A stretch of DNA of 64,000 bases, from positions 248,001 through 312,000 of the forward strand of contig NSKG01000001.1 of NCBI GenBank assembly GCA_002287035.1. The letters are read 5' to 3'. The DNA comes from Pseudomonas sp. WN033 (GTDB taxonomy: Bacteria; Pseudomonadota; Gammaproteobacteria; Pseudomonadales; Pseudomonadaceae). The notes beneath the pieces are model-generated. The model was not told where the DNA came from and did no database searches. It saw nothing but the letters and a program-made list of their open reading frames with translations. Numbering within the stretch: the first letter of the stretch is position 1; each line of letters opens with the position of its first letter. This document shows, in pieces, positions 34,383 through 42,502 of the stretch. Both the position numbers and the translations under genes were made by a program.

Positions 34383-35186
34383 ATGCGACTTCTGGCCAAG
34401 CATGACCACCAATATCGAATCAATGTAGCGTTGATTTCACTGATTCTCGGCGCTATTACCCTCACACTGCTGAGCCTGCTCCTGCCTGCCGCGCAAACTC
34501 CCGGTGAGATCAATATTTCCGCCGTGCTGCTCGACCGAGCCAGCAGCCTCTACCCCTTTACCCTGCAGAACCTCATGTGGCTGATTTTCTTTGTCGGACT
34601 TGGGGAGTTGTGGGTGCGTTTTCTGCGCGCCAGCGCCGAGCAGCGTCAACAGCAGATCGGCCTGTTGCCCGAAGATGAAACGACCATGCTCAGGGCCAAG
34701 GACCTGGCACCGATTTACCTCAGCATCCAGCAGCATGCCGATGCCCGCTATTTTGCACTGCCAAGGCTTTTGCAGCGGGTCATCCTGCAGTTTCAGGCCT
34801 GCCGTTCGGTCGGTCAGGCCAATGCTCTGATGAACTCCAGCCTGGAGCTGATGCAGCACGAAATCGATCTGCGCTACAACATGCTGCGCTACATCATGTG
34901 GCTGATCCCCACGCTGGGATTCATCGGCACTGTGATCGGTATCGCACTGGCATTGTCGGATGCCGCCAACATGCCTGACCTGCAGGATAGTGCCGCTGTG
35001 GCCGCCTGGGTGATTACCCTTACCGGCAGCCTGGGTCTGGCATTCAACACAACGTTGATGGCTTTGCTGATGTCCGCCGTGCTGGTGTTCAGCATGCACA
35101 TCTGCCAGGGCCGTGAAGAAATGGTACTTAACAATGCGGGTCAGTACTGTCTGGACAATCTGATCAATCGCCTCTACGAAGACTGA
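34383..35186 (+). CDS. MotA/TolQ/ExbB family proton-channel-like protein
   Basis: A 267-residue inner-membrane protein. Four hydrophobic helices: about 13-34, 60-80, 169-191 and 212-240. The last two carry the family signature: WLIPTLGFIGTVIGIALAL and ITLTGSLGLAFNTTLMALLMS, the channel-lining helices of ExbB/TolQ/MotA. In TolQR, ExbBD and MotAB such subunits form a pentamer around a dimer of a one-helix partner bearing a conserved Asp, turning proton flow into motion. The partner here may be the VWA protein at 38139, whose N-terminal helix has SALDLFASALGAF. It is four bases after the FHA gene and 18 before the next FHA gene, in one operon. Confidence 0.88.
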   Translation: MRLLAKHDHQYRINVALISLILGAITLTLLSLLLPAAQTPGEINISAVLLDRASSLYPFTLQNLMWLIFFVGLGELWVRFLRASAEQRQQQIGLLPEDETTMLRAKDLAPIYLSIQQHADARYFALPRLLQRVILQFQACRSVGQANALMNSSLELMQHEIDLRYNMLRYIMWLIPTLGFIGTVIGIALALSDAANMPDLQDSAAVAAWVITLTGSLGLAFNTTLMALLMSAVLVFSMHICQGREEMVLNNAGQYCLDNLINRLYED

Positions 35187-35204
35187 TTTCACAAGGAGTC
35201 GCAC

Positions 35205-35867
35205 ATGCCGATCAAACGCGGGCCCGATGGCACCCCTGTCGATATTCCCACCCAGCCCCCTCGCCGAGACGCTAGCGATGAAGCCGGTACCTGGACCCCA
35301 AACAGACGAGCCGGATCCTTGTTCCCTGACGAACCAGCCACCGAGCCGCCAGCCAGAAAGCAGAATATCGACGCTGATCGCGCTTCTCCCCCTCCCGCTG
35401 CAGCCAGTAATGCTGAACCTCGCACCGTGATCCACGGCGGTTACCGCAGATCTGGCAGCTCAGCCGAGCAAGCCACTCCATCACCGACCAGCGCCGCCAG
35501 CACAGGCGCCGACCCTATGGAGAACCCTCCAGCCGGTTGGCTGGTGGTGGTCGACGGGCCAGGCAAAGGCAGTGTGCTGACCATAGGGCATGGCCAGAAC
35601 AGCATGGGACGCTCCAGCAATGAGCGAATCTGCCTGGACTTCGGCGATGCCGAGATATCGCGCAGCAACCATGCTGTCATTACCTATGATCCCCGCGGTC
35701 GGCGTTTCTATGTCCAACAGGGCAGCGGCACCAATCTGGTTTACATCGGGGACATGCCGGTACTGGCGCCCATGCCGCTGGAAAACCATGCCGAGCTGCA
35801 AATTGGCAATACACGGCTGCGTTTCATTGCCCTGTGCGGAGCCGAGTTTTCATGGCAGGACACTTGA
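35205..35867 (+). CDS. FHA domain protein with disordered N-terminus
   Basis: A 220-residue protein. Residues 1-105 are Pro/Ser/Arg-rich and probably disordered (MPIKRGPDGTPVDIP, RRDASDEAG), a likely kinase substrate region. Residues about 108-215 are an FHA domain with NSMGRSSNE (G-R), EISRSNHAVI (S, H), YIGDMPV and LQIGNTRLRF. AAGGAG is well placed before the ATG. It overlaps the PP2C gene by 16 bases. Phosphorylation of the tail by either kinase, and reading of phosphothreonine by the FHA, would make it a phospho-relay adaptor (inference). Confidence 0.9.
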   Translation: MPIKRGPDGTPVDIPTQPPRRDASDEAGTWTPNRRAGSLFPDEPATEPPARKQNIDADRASPPPAAASNAEPRTVIHGGYRRSGSSAEQATPSPTSAASTGADPMENPPAGWLVVVDGPGKGSVLTIGHGQNSMGRSSNERICLDFGDAEISRSNHAVITYDPRGRRFYVQQGSGTNLVYIGDMPVLAPMPLENHAELQIGNTRLRFIALCGAEFSWQDT

Positions 35868-36670
35868 GCGAACTGGCCGAAGACTCCGGCATCCAACTGG
35901 ATGCCGCCTGGGCTCAGATCCTTGGCACGCGCGAAACTCAGCAGGATTCAGCCTGCATTACTCGCTGGGACAACGGCTTTCATCTGCTGTTGCTGGCCGA
36001 TGGCATGGGCGGGCACCGTGGTGGAGCTGAAGCCAGCCAACTGGTACTCACTGCCATGCGCGAAGCTTTCGTCGAAAGCCAGCAGACCGACTTGCCAGAA
36101 CGCCTGCTGGCATCGCTGCAAGCTGCCAACAATCAGCTCGACCAATACCTGGCGCAGCATCCAGATATGGAAGGCATGGGCACTACCCTGTTGGCAGCCT
36201 GCGTTGACCAGGACCACCTGTACTGGATCAGTGTAGGCGACAGCCCGATGTGGCTGGTAAGGCAAGGCCGTATGCGCCGGCTGAATGCCAATCATTCAAT
36301 GGCAGCGGTACTCGACGAGCAATTGGCTGCTGGCAAGGTCAGCGCCGAACAAGCGGCCGATCCGAAGGCCCGCGCGCAATTGCTGGAGGCGGTAATGGGT
36401 GACTCAATCGAGTTGATTGACCTGCCACGCTCACCACTGCAACTGCAGGCCGATGACCGTCTGCTGTTGGCCAGTGACGGCATCGAAAGCCTGCCGCCAG
36501 AAACAATGGAAGAGCTGCTCAAGCGCCTGGCGCTGGTCGATGCGACAACCCAGGTTGACCACTTGCTCAACGCGGTCAGTGCTTTGGAGCGGCCCTATCA
36601 GGACAATACCAGCCTGATTCTGCTCAGAGTACTCACTGAACACAACACTACCGGCCAACAACCATCCTGA
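35852..36670 (+). CDS. PP2C-type protein phosphatase
   Basis: A 272-residue stand-alone phosphatase. PP2C motifs in order: GTRETQQDSA (acid-pair region), LLLADGMGGHRGGAEAS, GMGTTLLAACV, ISVGDSPMWL, LLASDGIES and YQDNTSLILL (late metal Asp). It would remove phosphate from targets of the two kinases. The ATG at 35852 overlaps the FHA gene; GGAG lies about ten bases upstream. A GTG at 35834 is a less likely start. It is cytoplasmic with no membrane helix, in contrast to the fused PP2C at 33.8 kb. Confidence 0.9.
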   Translation: MAGHLSELAEDSGIQLDAAWAQILGTRETQQDSACITRWDNGFHLLLLADGMGGHRGGAEASQLVLTAMREAFVESQQTDLPERLLASLQAANNQLDQYLAQHPDMEGMGTTLLAACVDQDHLYWISVGDSPMWLVRQGRMRRLNANHSMAAVLDEQLAAGKVSAEQAADPKARAQLLEAVMGDSIELIDLPRSPLQLQADDRLLLASDGIESLPPETMEELLKRLALVDATTQVDHLLNAVSALERPYQDNTSLILLRVLTEHNTTGQQPS

Positions 36671-36684
36671 CTGTGGAGATTCAT

Positions 36685-38142
36685 ATGCAAGCCATTCGGC
36701 GATGGGGCATCTCAAGCCTGTTGTTGTTCAGTTCCGCAGTGCTAGCCGATCCGGTGATGCACCTGGAGGTCAAACGTGGCAGTACTCTTGCTGCTTCCGG
36801 CGTGGCAACACTGGTAGCCGATGGATACTTGCTGACCAGCCTGACGCTGACATCACTTGGCAAGGAGTTGCTGGTCAGCCCACCCGGCTCCCCAGAGTCA
36901 TCTGCCGCACGCCTGGTAGCGCAGTCTGAAACAGACGATCTGGCCTTGTTACAAGTATCCGGACTGGCCGGCACACCGGTCCGACTGGCCCGGGAAATGC
37001 CTGAACGTGGCCGAACCCTGGACGTGGTCGGACGCGACAATCGCAAACAGCGTGGCGTGCTCCTCAGCGAGCCGACCGCTCAACAGGTTGCCCATAGCGC
37101 CATGTATGGCCAGAATGCCTTCGGTTCACCATTATTGAACAATTGTGGCGACCTGGTCGGCATCAATCGGGCTCAGGCCAGAGGACTGCTGAACCGCCGT
37201 CTTGACGCTCCGAGCCTGCCACTGCGTGCAGCACCGCTGAGCGCGATCACCGAGTTGCTGGCCAGCGCCGACGTCAAGCTGGAACAGGCCAGCGAGCGCT
37301 GCCTGTCTCAGGAAGAAATGCTCGATCAGGCTGGCACCGAGGCGCGTGAAAGCGCCGAAGAGCAACAACGTCTTATAGAGCTTCAGGAACAAATCAACCA
37401 ACGCAATGCCGAACTCGAACGCGCTCGTCTTGAGATCGAAGCGGCACTGACCGAGCAACAAAGGCAACTGGAACAGCAGCGCACCACGCTGGATGAAGCT
37501 GAACGCAGCAAGGAAGAACTGGAACAGGAAAAACAGCGCCTGCTCGAAGCAGCCGAAGCCATTCGTGAAGACAAGGAACAGCTGGAGTCGAAGCAGAGCG
37601 AGCTGGAAGCTCAACGTGAAACCCTGGAACAACAGCTGCAGTCGACCCAAGCCAATCTCCAGCATGTCATCTATGCCGGTCTTGGGCTGCTGGGATTGCT
37701 TATCATCGCCTTTGCAGTACTGCGCAAACGCCGTAAACAACTGCAGCAGGAACAACACCTGAACGCTCAGGCACGCGAGGCTCTGGATGCTGCCAGCCTA
37801 ACCTGGCAGGACATCCTGCTCAGCGGGGAAGATCCGGATGGCAAGACCCTGCGCATCAAGATCAATGGTACCGCGCTGATCCGCAGCAACGATGGACAGA
37901 TCATCGGTCGACACCCGGCCTCTGCCGACTACGTGATCAATATTCCCGAAGTTTCCCGCGAGCACCTGCACCTGGTCATTCGAGATAATCGATTGATGGT
38001 TGTTGATCTCGCCAGCCGCAACGGCACACGTATTAACGGCACGCGACTGGAAGGTAACCAACCGGCAGAACTGCATGATGGTGACACGCTCAGCCTGGGT
38101 ACGATTGAGTTAAAAGTGGCCTTCATGGATTCAGCCCAATGA
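36685..38142 (+). CDS. Inactive trypsin-like domain-coiled coil-TM-FHA protein
   Basis: A 485-residue exported protein. Signal peptide about 1-21 (MQAIRRWGISSLLLFSSAVLA). Residues about 25-195 look like a trypsin/DegP-type fold: VATLVADGYLLTSLTLTS at the His position (no His), TDDLALLQV (Asp85 kept), and GQNAFGSPLLNNCGDLVGIN at the Ser position, where Phe146 stands for the Ser of GNSGG. Two of three catalytic residues are therefore missing. Residues about 200-325 are a long coiled coil rich in Glu/Gln, 328-347 a membrane helix, and 395-480 an FHA domain (IIGRHP, EVSREHLHLV, SRNGT). The dead protease is periplasmic and the FHA cytoplasmic. The ATG has GGAG upstream. It overlaps the VWA gene by four bases. 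Confidence 0.9.
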   Translation: MQAIRRWGISSLLLFSSAVLADPVMHLEVKRGSTLAASGVATLVADGYLLTSLTLTSLGKELLVSPPGSPESSAARLVAQSETDDLALLQVSGLAGTPVRLAREMPERGRTLDVVGRDNRKQRGVLLSEPTAQQVAHSAMYGQNAFGSPLLNNCGDLVGINRAQARGLLNRRLDAPSLPLRAAPLSAITELLASADVKLEQASERCLSQEEMLDQAGTEARESAEEQQRLIELQEQINQRNAELERARLEIEAALTEQQRQLEQQRTTLDEAERSKEELEQEKQRLLEAAEAIREDKEQLESKQSELEAQRETLEQQLQSTQANLQHVIYAGLGLLGLLIIAFAVLRKRRKQLQQEQHLNAQAREALDAASLTWQDILLSGEDPDGKTLRIKINGTALIRSNDGQIIGRHPASADYVINIPEVSREHLHLVIRDNRLMVVDLASRNGTRINGTRLEGNQPAELHDGDTLSLGTIELKVAFMDSAQ

Positions 38143-39023
38143 AGATCCGCAACCGTGAACTCAATATTTTCAGTATGTCTGCGCTGGATCTATTCGCCTC
38201 CGCCCTGGGCGCTTTCATCATTCTCGCGGTTGTTGCCCTGCCCTTCTTCCCCAACACCAGCCTGTTCAGTGATGCCGAACTGCAAGCCCGCCTGGAAGAA
38301 GCCGAAACAACCATTGGCAAGTTGGAAAGCAGCCTGGAACAAACCCGTTCGCAACGTGATAAAGCCGAAGAACAGGCCGCAGACCTTGAGCAGCGCAATC
38401 AGGAGTTGTCTGAAGAACTCTCACAAATCCGTGTTGAAGACATGGATCTGGTCATTCTAATCGATGTCACCGGCAGCATGGGCGAGTCCGTCGAAGGACT
38501 GAAAAAAGAGATTCAAAACCTGATCAAGGTACTCGACAAAATTACTCCCTCGCTTGCAGTAGGCATCGTCGCTTACGGTGACCGAAAATACGAAAGACCG
38601 GTTACCGTGCAACGGTTGATGAGAACAGATAACGCGGCTGAACTGGCTGCGCTGGAGCAGTTTGTCAATGATTTGCGACTGCAACTTGGCATAGGTAGCG
38701 GCAGCAACAACGAAACACCTGAAGCCCTGCACCTGGCCATGGCGCGTCTGCCAACCCTGAACTGGCGCAGCGAAGCCCCTGAGCGACATGTGGTGATTTT
38801 TACCGATGCCCCCCCTTATCCGGAGGAGCTGAACAATACGGTCTCCATGGCCCGTGACTTTGCCAGCGCACCGCACTATCGTGTTTCTGCCGTACTGGAA
38901 GGCAAAAGCAATATTGCCGCCGAAGCGCTCAAGGCCATTGCCGACGCCGGCAATGGCCGATTCGTCGACAGCAACCATGGTGAGACTTTTATGACCTCAC
39001 TGTTGCTCGCGGTTTTGCGCTGA
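38139..39023 (+). CDS. Membrane-anchored VWA domain protein with TolR/MotB-like N-terminal helix
   Basis: A 294-residue protein. The N-terminus is one membrane helix, SALDLFASALGAFIILAVV (about 14-36), with Asp17 near its start. The Asp position and helix character recall the proton-binding helix of TolR/MotB/ExbD. A coiled coil (about 45-98) follows, then a von Willebrand A domain (about 100-290) with MIDAS DVTGSMG (D109, T111, S113), VGIVAYGDR and VVIFTDAPP (late Asp). Where the MotB family has an OmpA peptidoglycan domain, this protein has VWA. Start and stop are coupled (ATGA) with the preceding gene. It is the probable partner of the TolQ-like subunit. Confidence 0.88.
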   Translation: MKIRNRELNIFSMSALDLFASALGAFIILAVVALPFFPNTSLFSDAELQARLEEAETTIGKLESSLEQTRSQRDKAEEQAADLEQRNQELSEELSQIRVEDMDLVILIDVTGSMGESVEGLKKEIQNLIKVLDKITPSLAVGIVAYGDRKYERPVTVQRLMRTDNAAELAALEQFVNDLRLQLGIGSGSNNETPEALHLAMARLPTLNWRSEAPERHVVIFTDAPPYPEELNNTVSMARDFASAPHYRVSAVLEGKSNIAAEALKAIADAGNGRFVDSNHGETFMTSLLLAVLR

Positions 39024-39039
39024 TCAGCGTACCTCTGCC

Positions 39040-39483
39040 ATGCGCCTTTACCAACTGATGGCTCGACTGGACTGGAAGCAACTTGAACAGAGTCTTGTAC
39101 GGCTTTACCCCGACAGTGCCAGGCATTTGCCTGACTTTGCAGTCGCCTACCGGCAACTGCAACTGATTGAGCCGCTATCCAGTGACATGATCCTGCAAGT
39201 CATCCCCATGCCTGGCAGCGCTCTGCATGTTTATGGCTGCAATGGTAGTCGTGTTGACGTAGCCGGCGCGGATAACAGCGAAGAAGCACCAATGGCCCGT
39301 TTCAACCTGAGTGCAACAGACTGGGCCGAGTGGCTTGGCATGCGGATATCCCCTGCATTTCTGGCAGTCTGCCCGGCGGACGAACTGGTCACTCATTGCC
39401 TGTGGGAAATGACCTATTACGGTTTCAGCCCCGAGGCCATCCGCCAGCGCATTCGTCATTCAACCTCGGGAGCCACTCCATGA
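39040..39483 (+). CDS. Conserved hypothetical protein in the kinase/FHA locus
   Basis: A 147-residue soluble protein. Landmarks are WKQLEQSLVRLYP, NLSATDWAEWLGMRISP and a C-terminal HCLWEMTYYGFSPEAIRQRI. No signal peptide or membrane segment and no catalytic motif are visible. I do not recognise it with certainty; the WEMTYYGFSPE tail suggests a conserved uncharacterised family. It lies 16 bases after the VWA gene and its stop overlaps the next start (ATGA), so it belongs to the same operon. Confidence 0.75.
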   Translation: MRLYQLMARLDWKQLEQSLVRLYPDSARHLPDFAVAYRQLQLIEPLSSDMILQVIPMPGSALHVYGCNGSRVDVAGADNSEEAPMARFNLSATDWAEWLGMRISPAFLAVCPADELVTHCLWEMTYYGFSPEAIRQRIRHSTSGATP

Positions 39484-40907
39484 CGACAATGGTCACCCAT
39501 CTGCGCACCGCTCTGCTGCTGGCACTGACCAGCATTGCCCCAGGCAGCCTGGCCAACACCGATTTCGTCCCGCACCCGGCTTGCCTTGATCTTGACCTGT
39601 ATCCGCTCAGCCAGCAGAAACATCTGCCTGCGACCCTGCCATTGAGCAACTGCGCCGCGGCTAAAACTGCCGGCCCGGTTGAAGATCAGCTGGGATTCAT
39701 TACCTACCAACGGCCACGTGACAACGCCGGCAACCCGCTTGGCTCGGTAGGTTATCAACGCATGGCCGGGCGCCATGCAGAGGTCGCCTACCTGTTGCAG
39801 ACAAACAGCGGCGGCAATGCAGTATTTCTTGAGCTGCTGACGGGGCGAGAACAACCTGGCGCTGCTGGTCTCGAGCTCCTCGACGCCCGGCGTTATGGTC
39901 TGGGTGATCATTGCAACAACGAGTTGGTCGCGCTGTGGAACGAACCCGATGACAGCCTGCGCATGACGCTGCGGGCGTCCGGCCTGACACTGTTGCAGGC
40001 ACTGGTTGCGCCACGCGGCCTGCCACCAGAGGTGCGGCGAGATATGCCGACCGTCCGTGCACTGTTTGACTCAGGCGCTCTGACCCGCCTGGAGTCGCAG
40101 GAACGCCTGTGCCCAGGTGTCATCGAATATCAACTGCAGCCCCCACATACTGAATGGGAGCTGCAGAGGCTGAGTATTGATGTATCTGAGCCAGATGATG
40201 AGATTGTTCTTGAACAACTGGTCGAACTGGTTCCCGCGCTGTCGAATGACGGTGCCGCCATGCTGCTTGAAGAACACCTGCCGGCACTGCGAGCCAAACT
40301 ATTGAGCGCACTGCAGCCGCCACGCATGCCACCGCCGGCCGGTGACCAATCAGACCCGGACTACCTCACTTTCGTGCAATCACTGCGCGACAGCGTACAG
40401 TCACGCGATGCCGGTGCCCTGCAGGCACTGACCGCAGCGGACGTCATGCTCGGTTTTGGTGGCAGTGGTGGCCATGCGGATCTGCAACAATGGCTGAGCA
40501 CGCCACAAATTGCCGTACCGTTCTGGCAGGAGCTGGAACAACTACTGCAACTCGACAGTCTGCGCATGGGTGCCAACACTGTCTGTTTGCCCTATACCAG
40601 CTGCGCCCCGGAGCGCATACCGGAGAACTACACGCCGTTTGCCACGCTAGTAGTAACGCAGAACGACGCCAGGCTGCTTGAACGCCCGCAAGCCGACGCG
40701 CGCGTACTGCGCATACTTGACTACGATGTACTGCAGGTAGCCGATCCGCTGGAGGAGCCTGAGGCCGACTTTGTGCAGGTGCGCCTGTATGATGGCGAAA
40801 CAGGCTATCTGCCACTCAGCGCTGTGCGTTCACCACTGGCACTGCGCATGGAAGTTCAGCGCCGTGCCAGTGACTGGCAAATCATCTCACTGCTGGCTGG
40901 TGACTAA
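39480..40907 (+). CDS. Secreted or periplasmic protein with C-terminal SH3-like region
   Basis: A 475-residue exported protein. The signal peptide is MTTMVTHLRTALLLALTSIAPGSLA. The middle is alpha-helical and acidic with Cys pairs (CLDLDLY...SNCAAAK, DHCNNELVALWNE, LCPGVIEYQ). The C-terminal ~90 residues look like a bacterial SH3-type domain (ATLVVTQNDARLLERPQADARVLRIL...FVQVRLYDGETGYLPLSAVRSP), often peptidoglycan- or peptide-binding. The ATG at 39480 overlaps the previous stop by four bases, which fixes the start. I do not recognise a named family. Confidence 0.78.
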   Translation: MTTMVTHLRTALLLALTSIAPGSLANTDFVPHPACLDLDLYPLSQQKHLPATLPLSNCAAAKTAGPVEDQLGFITYQRPRDNAGNPLGSVGYQRMAGRHAEVAYLLQTNSGGNAVFLELLTGREQPGAAGLELLDARRYGLGDHCNNELVALWNEPDDSLRMTLRASGLTLLQALVAPRGLPPEVRRDMPTVRALFDSGALTRLESQERLCPGVIEYQLQPPHTEWELQRLSIDVSEPDDEIVLEQLVELVPALSNDGAAMLLEEHLPALRAKLLSALQPPRMPPPAGDQSDPDYLTFVQSLRDSVQSRDAGALQALTAADVMLGFGGSGGHADLQQWLSTPQIAVPFWQELEQLLQLDSLRMGANTVCLPYTSCAPERIPENYTPFATLVVTQNDARLLERPQADARVLRILDYDVLQVADPLEEPEADFVQVRLYDGETGYLPLSAVRSPLALRMEVQRRASDWQIISLLAGD

Positions 40908-40949
40908 GCAGCCTCTACCGCCGATGTTGATGCCTATTAGGAGACGCGA

Positions 40950-41249
40950 ATGCTTCCTTTGTTAGCCGCCCTGGTGTTTTCCGGCAGTCTCCAGGCTGCC
41001 CCCGCCCACCCCTGTGATCAGGTGTTCAGCCAGGCCGCCATCAGCCCTTCGCCAGAGCTGGCGCTAGAGCGCCTGGGGGGCTGCCTGGCTGCTCCGGCTG
41101 AGCCACATGTGCATGCACGCGTTGCCGTGGAAATGGCTCAATTGTCACTTGATAATGGGCGCCATGAGGACGTCTCGCGCTATCTGGAAATCCTCAGATT
41201 GATGCTGCAGACTTGGCCGCCGGCTGACAGTTCAACACACGCAAACTGA
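40950..41249 (+). CDS. Small secreted protein
   Basis: A 99-residue protein with signal peptide MLPLLAALVFSGSLQAAPA and a short mature domain (CDQVFSQAAISPSPELALERLGGCLAAP, VEMAQLSLDNGRHEDVSRYLEILRLML), containing two Cys that could form a disulphide and a TPR-like helical pair. AGGAGA lies just before the ATG. Last gene of the rightward arm; its 3' end overlaps the convergent gene at 41194 by 56 bases. No recognised family. Confidence 0.6.
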   Translation: MLPLLAALVFSGSLQAAPAHPCDQVFSQAAISPSPELALERLGGCLAAPAEPHVHARVAVEMAQLSLDNGRHEDVSRYLEILRLMLQTWPPADSSTHAN

Positions 41250-41502
41250 ACGCCTCGAACTCCACATCCACTGGTTTCTGTAGTCGTTGACTCGCAACCA
41301 GACATGGCAGCACATTGGGAGTGGCCAGTAGCAGCGCCGCCTTCTCCCTGACACTCACTCGGTAACCCTCCTCCGCCGCCACGAAGTGGATGGCCTGGAC
41401 CGTCAAGCGCTCGTTCAACAGCGGCTCGCTCGGGGCAGCCTGGGCCAGGGCGCTGAACGCAAGCAACAAAGCACAGGCGCTGCAGCGCATCCAACTGTCC
41501 AT
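41194..41502 (-). CDS. Small secreted protein, unknown
   Basis: A 102-residue exported protein, with signal peptide MDSWMRCSACALLLAFSALAQA. The mature part (LTVQAIHFVAAEEGYRVSVREKAALLLA, VDVEFEAFSLRVLNCQ) looks beta-rich with two Cys. The start overlaps the stop of the upstream secreted protein gene by one base, so the two are translationally coupled. It overlaps the convergent 40950 gene by 56 bases, which suggests one of the two has a wrongly placed end or that both are real and mutually antisense. Confidence 0.6.
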   Translation of the reverse strand: MDSWMRCSACALLLAFSALAQAAPSEPLLNERLTVQAIHFVAAEEGYRVSVREKAALLLATPNVLPCLVASQRLQKPVDVEFEAFSLRVLNCQPAAKSAASI

Positions 41503-41978
41503 CAGTTGGCGTCCGCCCCCATGGATTCCATCAGGGCTTCGAAAGCGCCTACTGATCCCAGACTACGAGCCCGGGCCAACAAACCGGCACACCCCTCTTC
41601 AATTGAACGGTATTGCTGATTAGCCTGTTGCCGCAGCTCTGGTGTCCCTGCACGCAAAGCCTCTACATGATTATGGCCAATGGCAGCGGCATACAGGCGA
41701 TCCTGCTCAAAGTCGCTGGCGAAATCACGCTGATGCAAGCGCTGCAACTGACTAGCCATCCGATTGTAGGTTTCGCCACGCTCACGCACCTCACGCGCAC
41801 GAAGCAAATGCACGGAGCCGGCATATTCCGGGGCCGGTTGACTGGCGATTGTCTCCGCTTCATAGCTGCTCAAAATCGGCATGTAACCCAAACACAGCCC
41901 AGGCGTAAACTGCGCGCTGGCAACTCCAGGCGCACTCAGCCCCAACAACAGTAGCAGACGCGGTACATAGGACGGCAT
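41502..41978 (-). CDS. Secreted helical protein, unknown
   Basis: A 158-residue exported protein with signal peptide MPSYVPRLLLLLGLSAPGVASA. The mature part is helical and charged (AGSVHLLRAREVRERGETYNRMASQLQRLHQRDFASDFEQDRLYAAAIGHN) with two Cys (CLGYM, EEGCAGLL). I do not recognise a family. It is coupled to the 41194 gene, and both converge on the kinase/FHA locus; whether they belong to it is unclear. Confidence 0.65.
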   Translation of the reverse strand: MPSYVPRLLLLLGLSAPGVASAQFTPGLCLGYMPILSSYEAETIASQPAPEYAGSVHLLRAREVRERGETYNRMASQLQRLHQRDFASDFEQDRLYAAAIGHNHVEALRAGTPELRQQANQQYRSIEEGCAGLLARARSLGSVGAFEALMESMGADAN

Positions 41979-42127
41979 ATTCAGCTCTCCGCAAATAATT
42001 GCACTATAGCATCAAGCTTTGGCTGATCAGGTTTGAGCGTAACGGTGTTTCTGGTTGGTGTCGTCAGGGGCCTGAGGAATGCCCCAAGCGCGAGCAGATG
42101 CTCGCGCTTCCTGGGCGGACGTTGGGG

Positions 42128-42496
42128 TTAGTGACTGATCATCCAGGGCCGGGCGGAGGGGAACATCTTTTCGCCGTTGGCGGTCCAGAACAGTTTCGAT
42201 TTGCCGAGTTTCTGATGGGCGCAGCCGCAGCCCTTGCCGTGTTTGTGCTCGTGCCGGGCCTGTTCTTCGGCGCGGTACTCGGGCGTGGACAGGATCGGGC
42301 TGTGCATGGCCTTTTCGTTGCGGCCCCTGGCCTTGCGCTCGCTGTCGTCGACCTTGAACAGGTGGCTCGGCAGCAGGATCACTTTGGCTGACATCACGCC
42401 GCACTGCGGGCAGGGCTGCGGTTTGTCGAACTCGTCCATGGTCGCCAGGGCATGGAAAATCCCATGCTCCTGGCACTTGTAGTCATACAAGGGCAT
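42128..42496 (-). CDS. fmdB: FmdB-family zinc ribbon protein
   Basis: A 122-residue protein. The N-terminal zinc ribbon is MPLYDYKCQEHGIF...CPQCG, the FmdB/regulatory zinc-ribbon signature (C-x2-H and C-x2-C). The rest is charged, with a His/Cys-rich EHKHGKGCGCAHQK segment. In Methylophilus, fmdB lies next to formamidase and is needed for full amidase expression; the biochemical role is unknown. It follows fmdA after six bases, so it is co-transcribed. Confidence 0.85.
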   Translation of the reverse strand: MPLYDYKCQEHGIFHALATMDEFDKPQPCPQCGVMSAKVILLPSHLFKVDDSERKARGRNEKAMHSPILSTPEYRAEEQARHEHKHGKGCGCAHQKLGKSKLFWTANGEKMFPSARPWMISH

Positions 42497-42502
42497 GGCG
42501 GC

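Noticed and set aside
34383-39023. Zorya defence system
   Set aside because: The TolQ/ExbB-like gene recalls ZorA, but it is short without the long cytoplasmic tail of ZorA, and no OmpA-domain ZorB, ZorC/D or ZorE is seen.
26710-41249. Type VI secretion regulatory module
   Set aside because: Kinase, PP2C and FHA genes resemble PpkA/PppA/Fha, but no TssA-M, Hcp, VgrG or ClpV gene is in the window.
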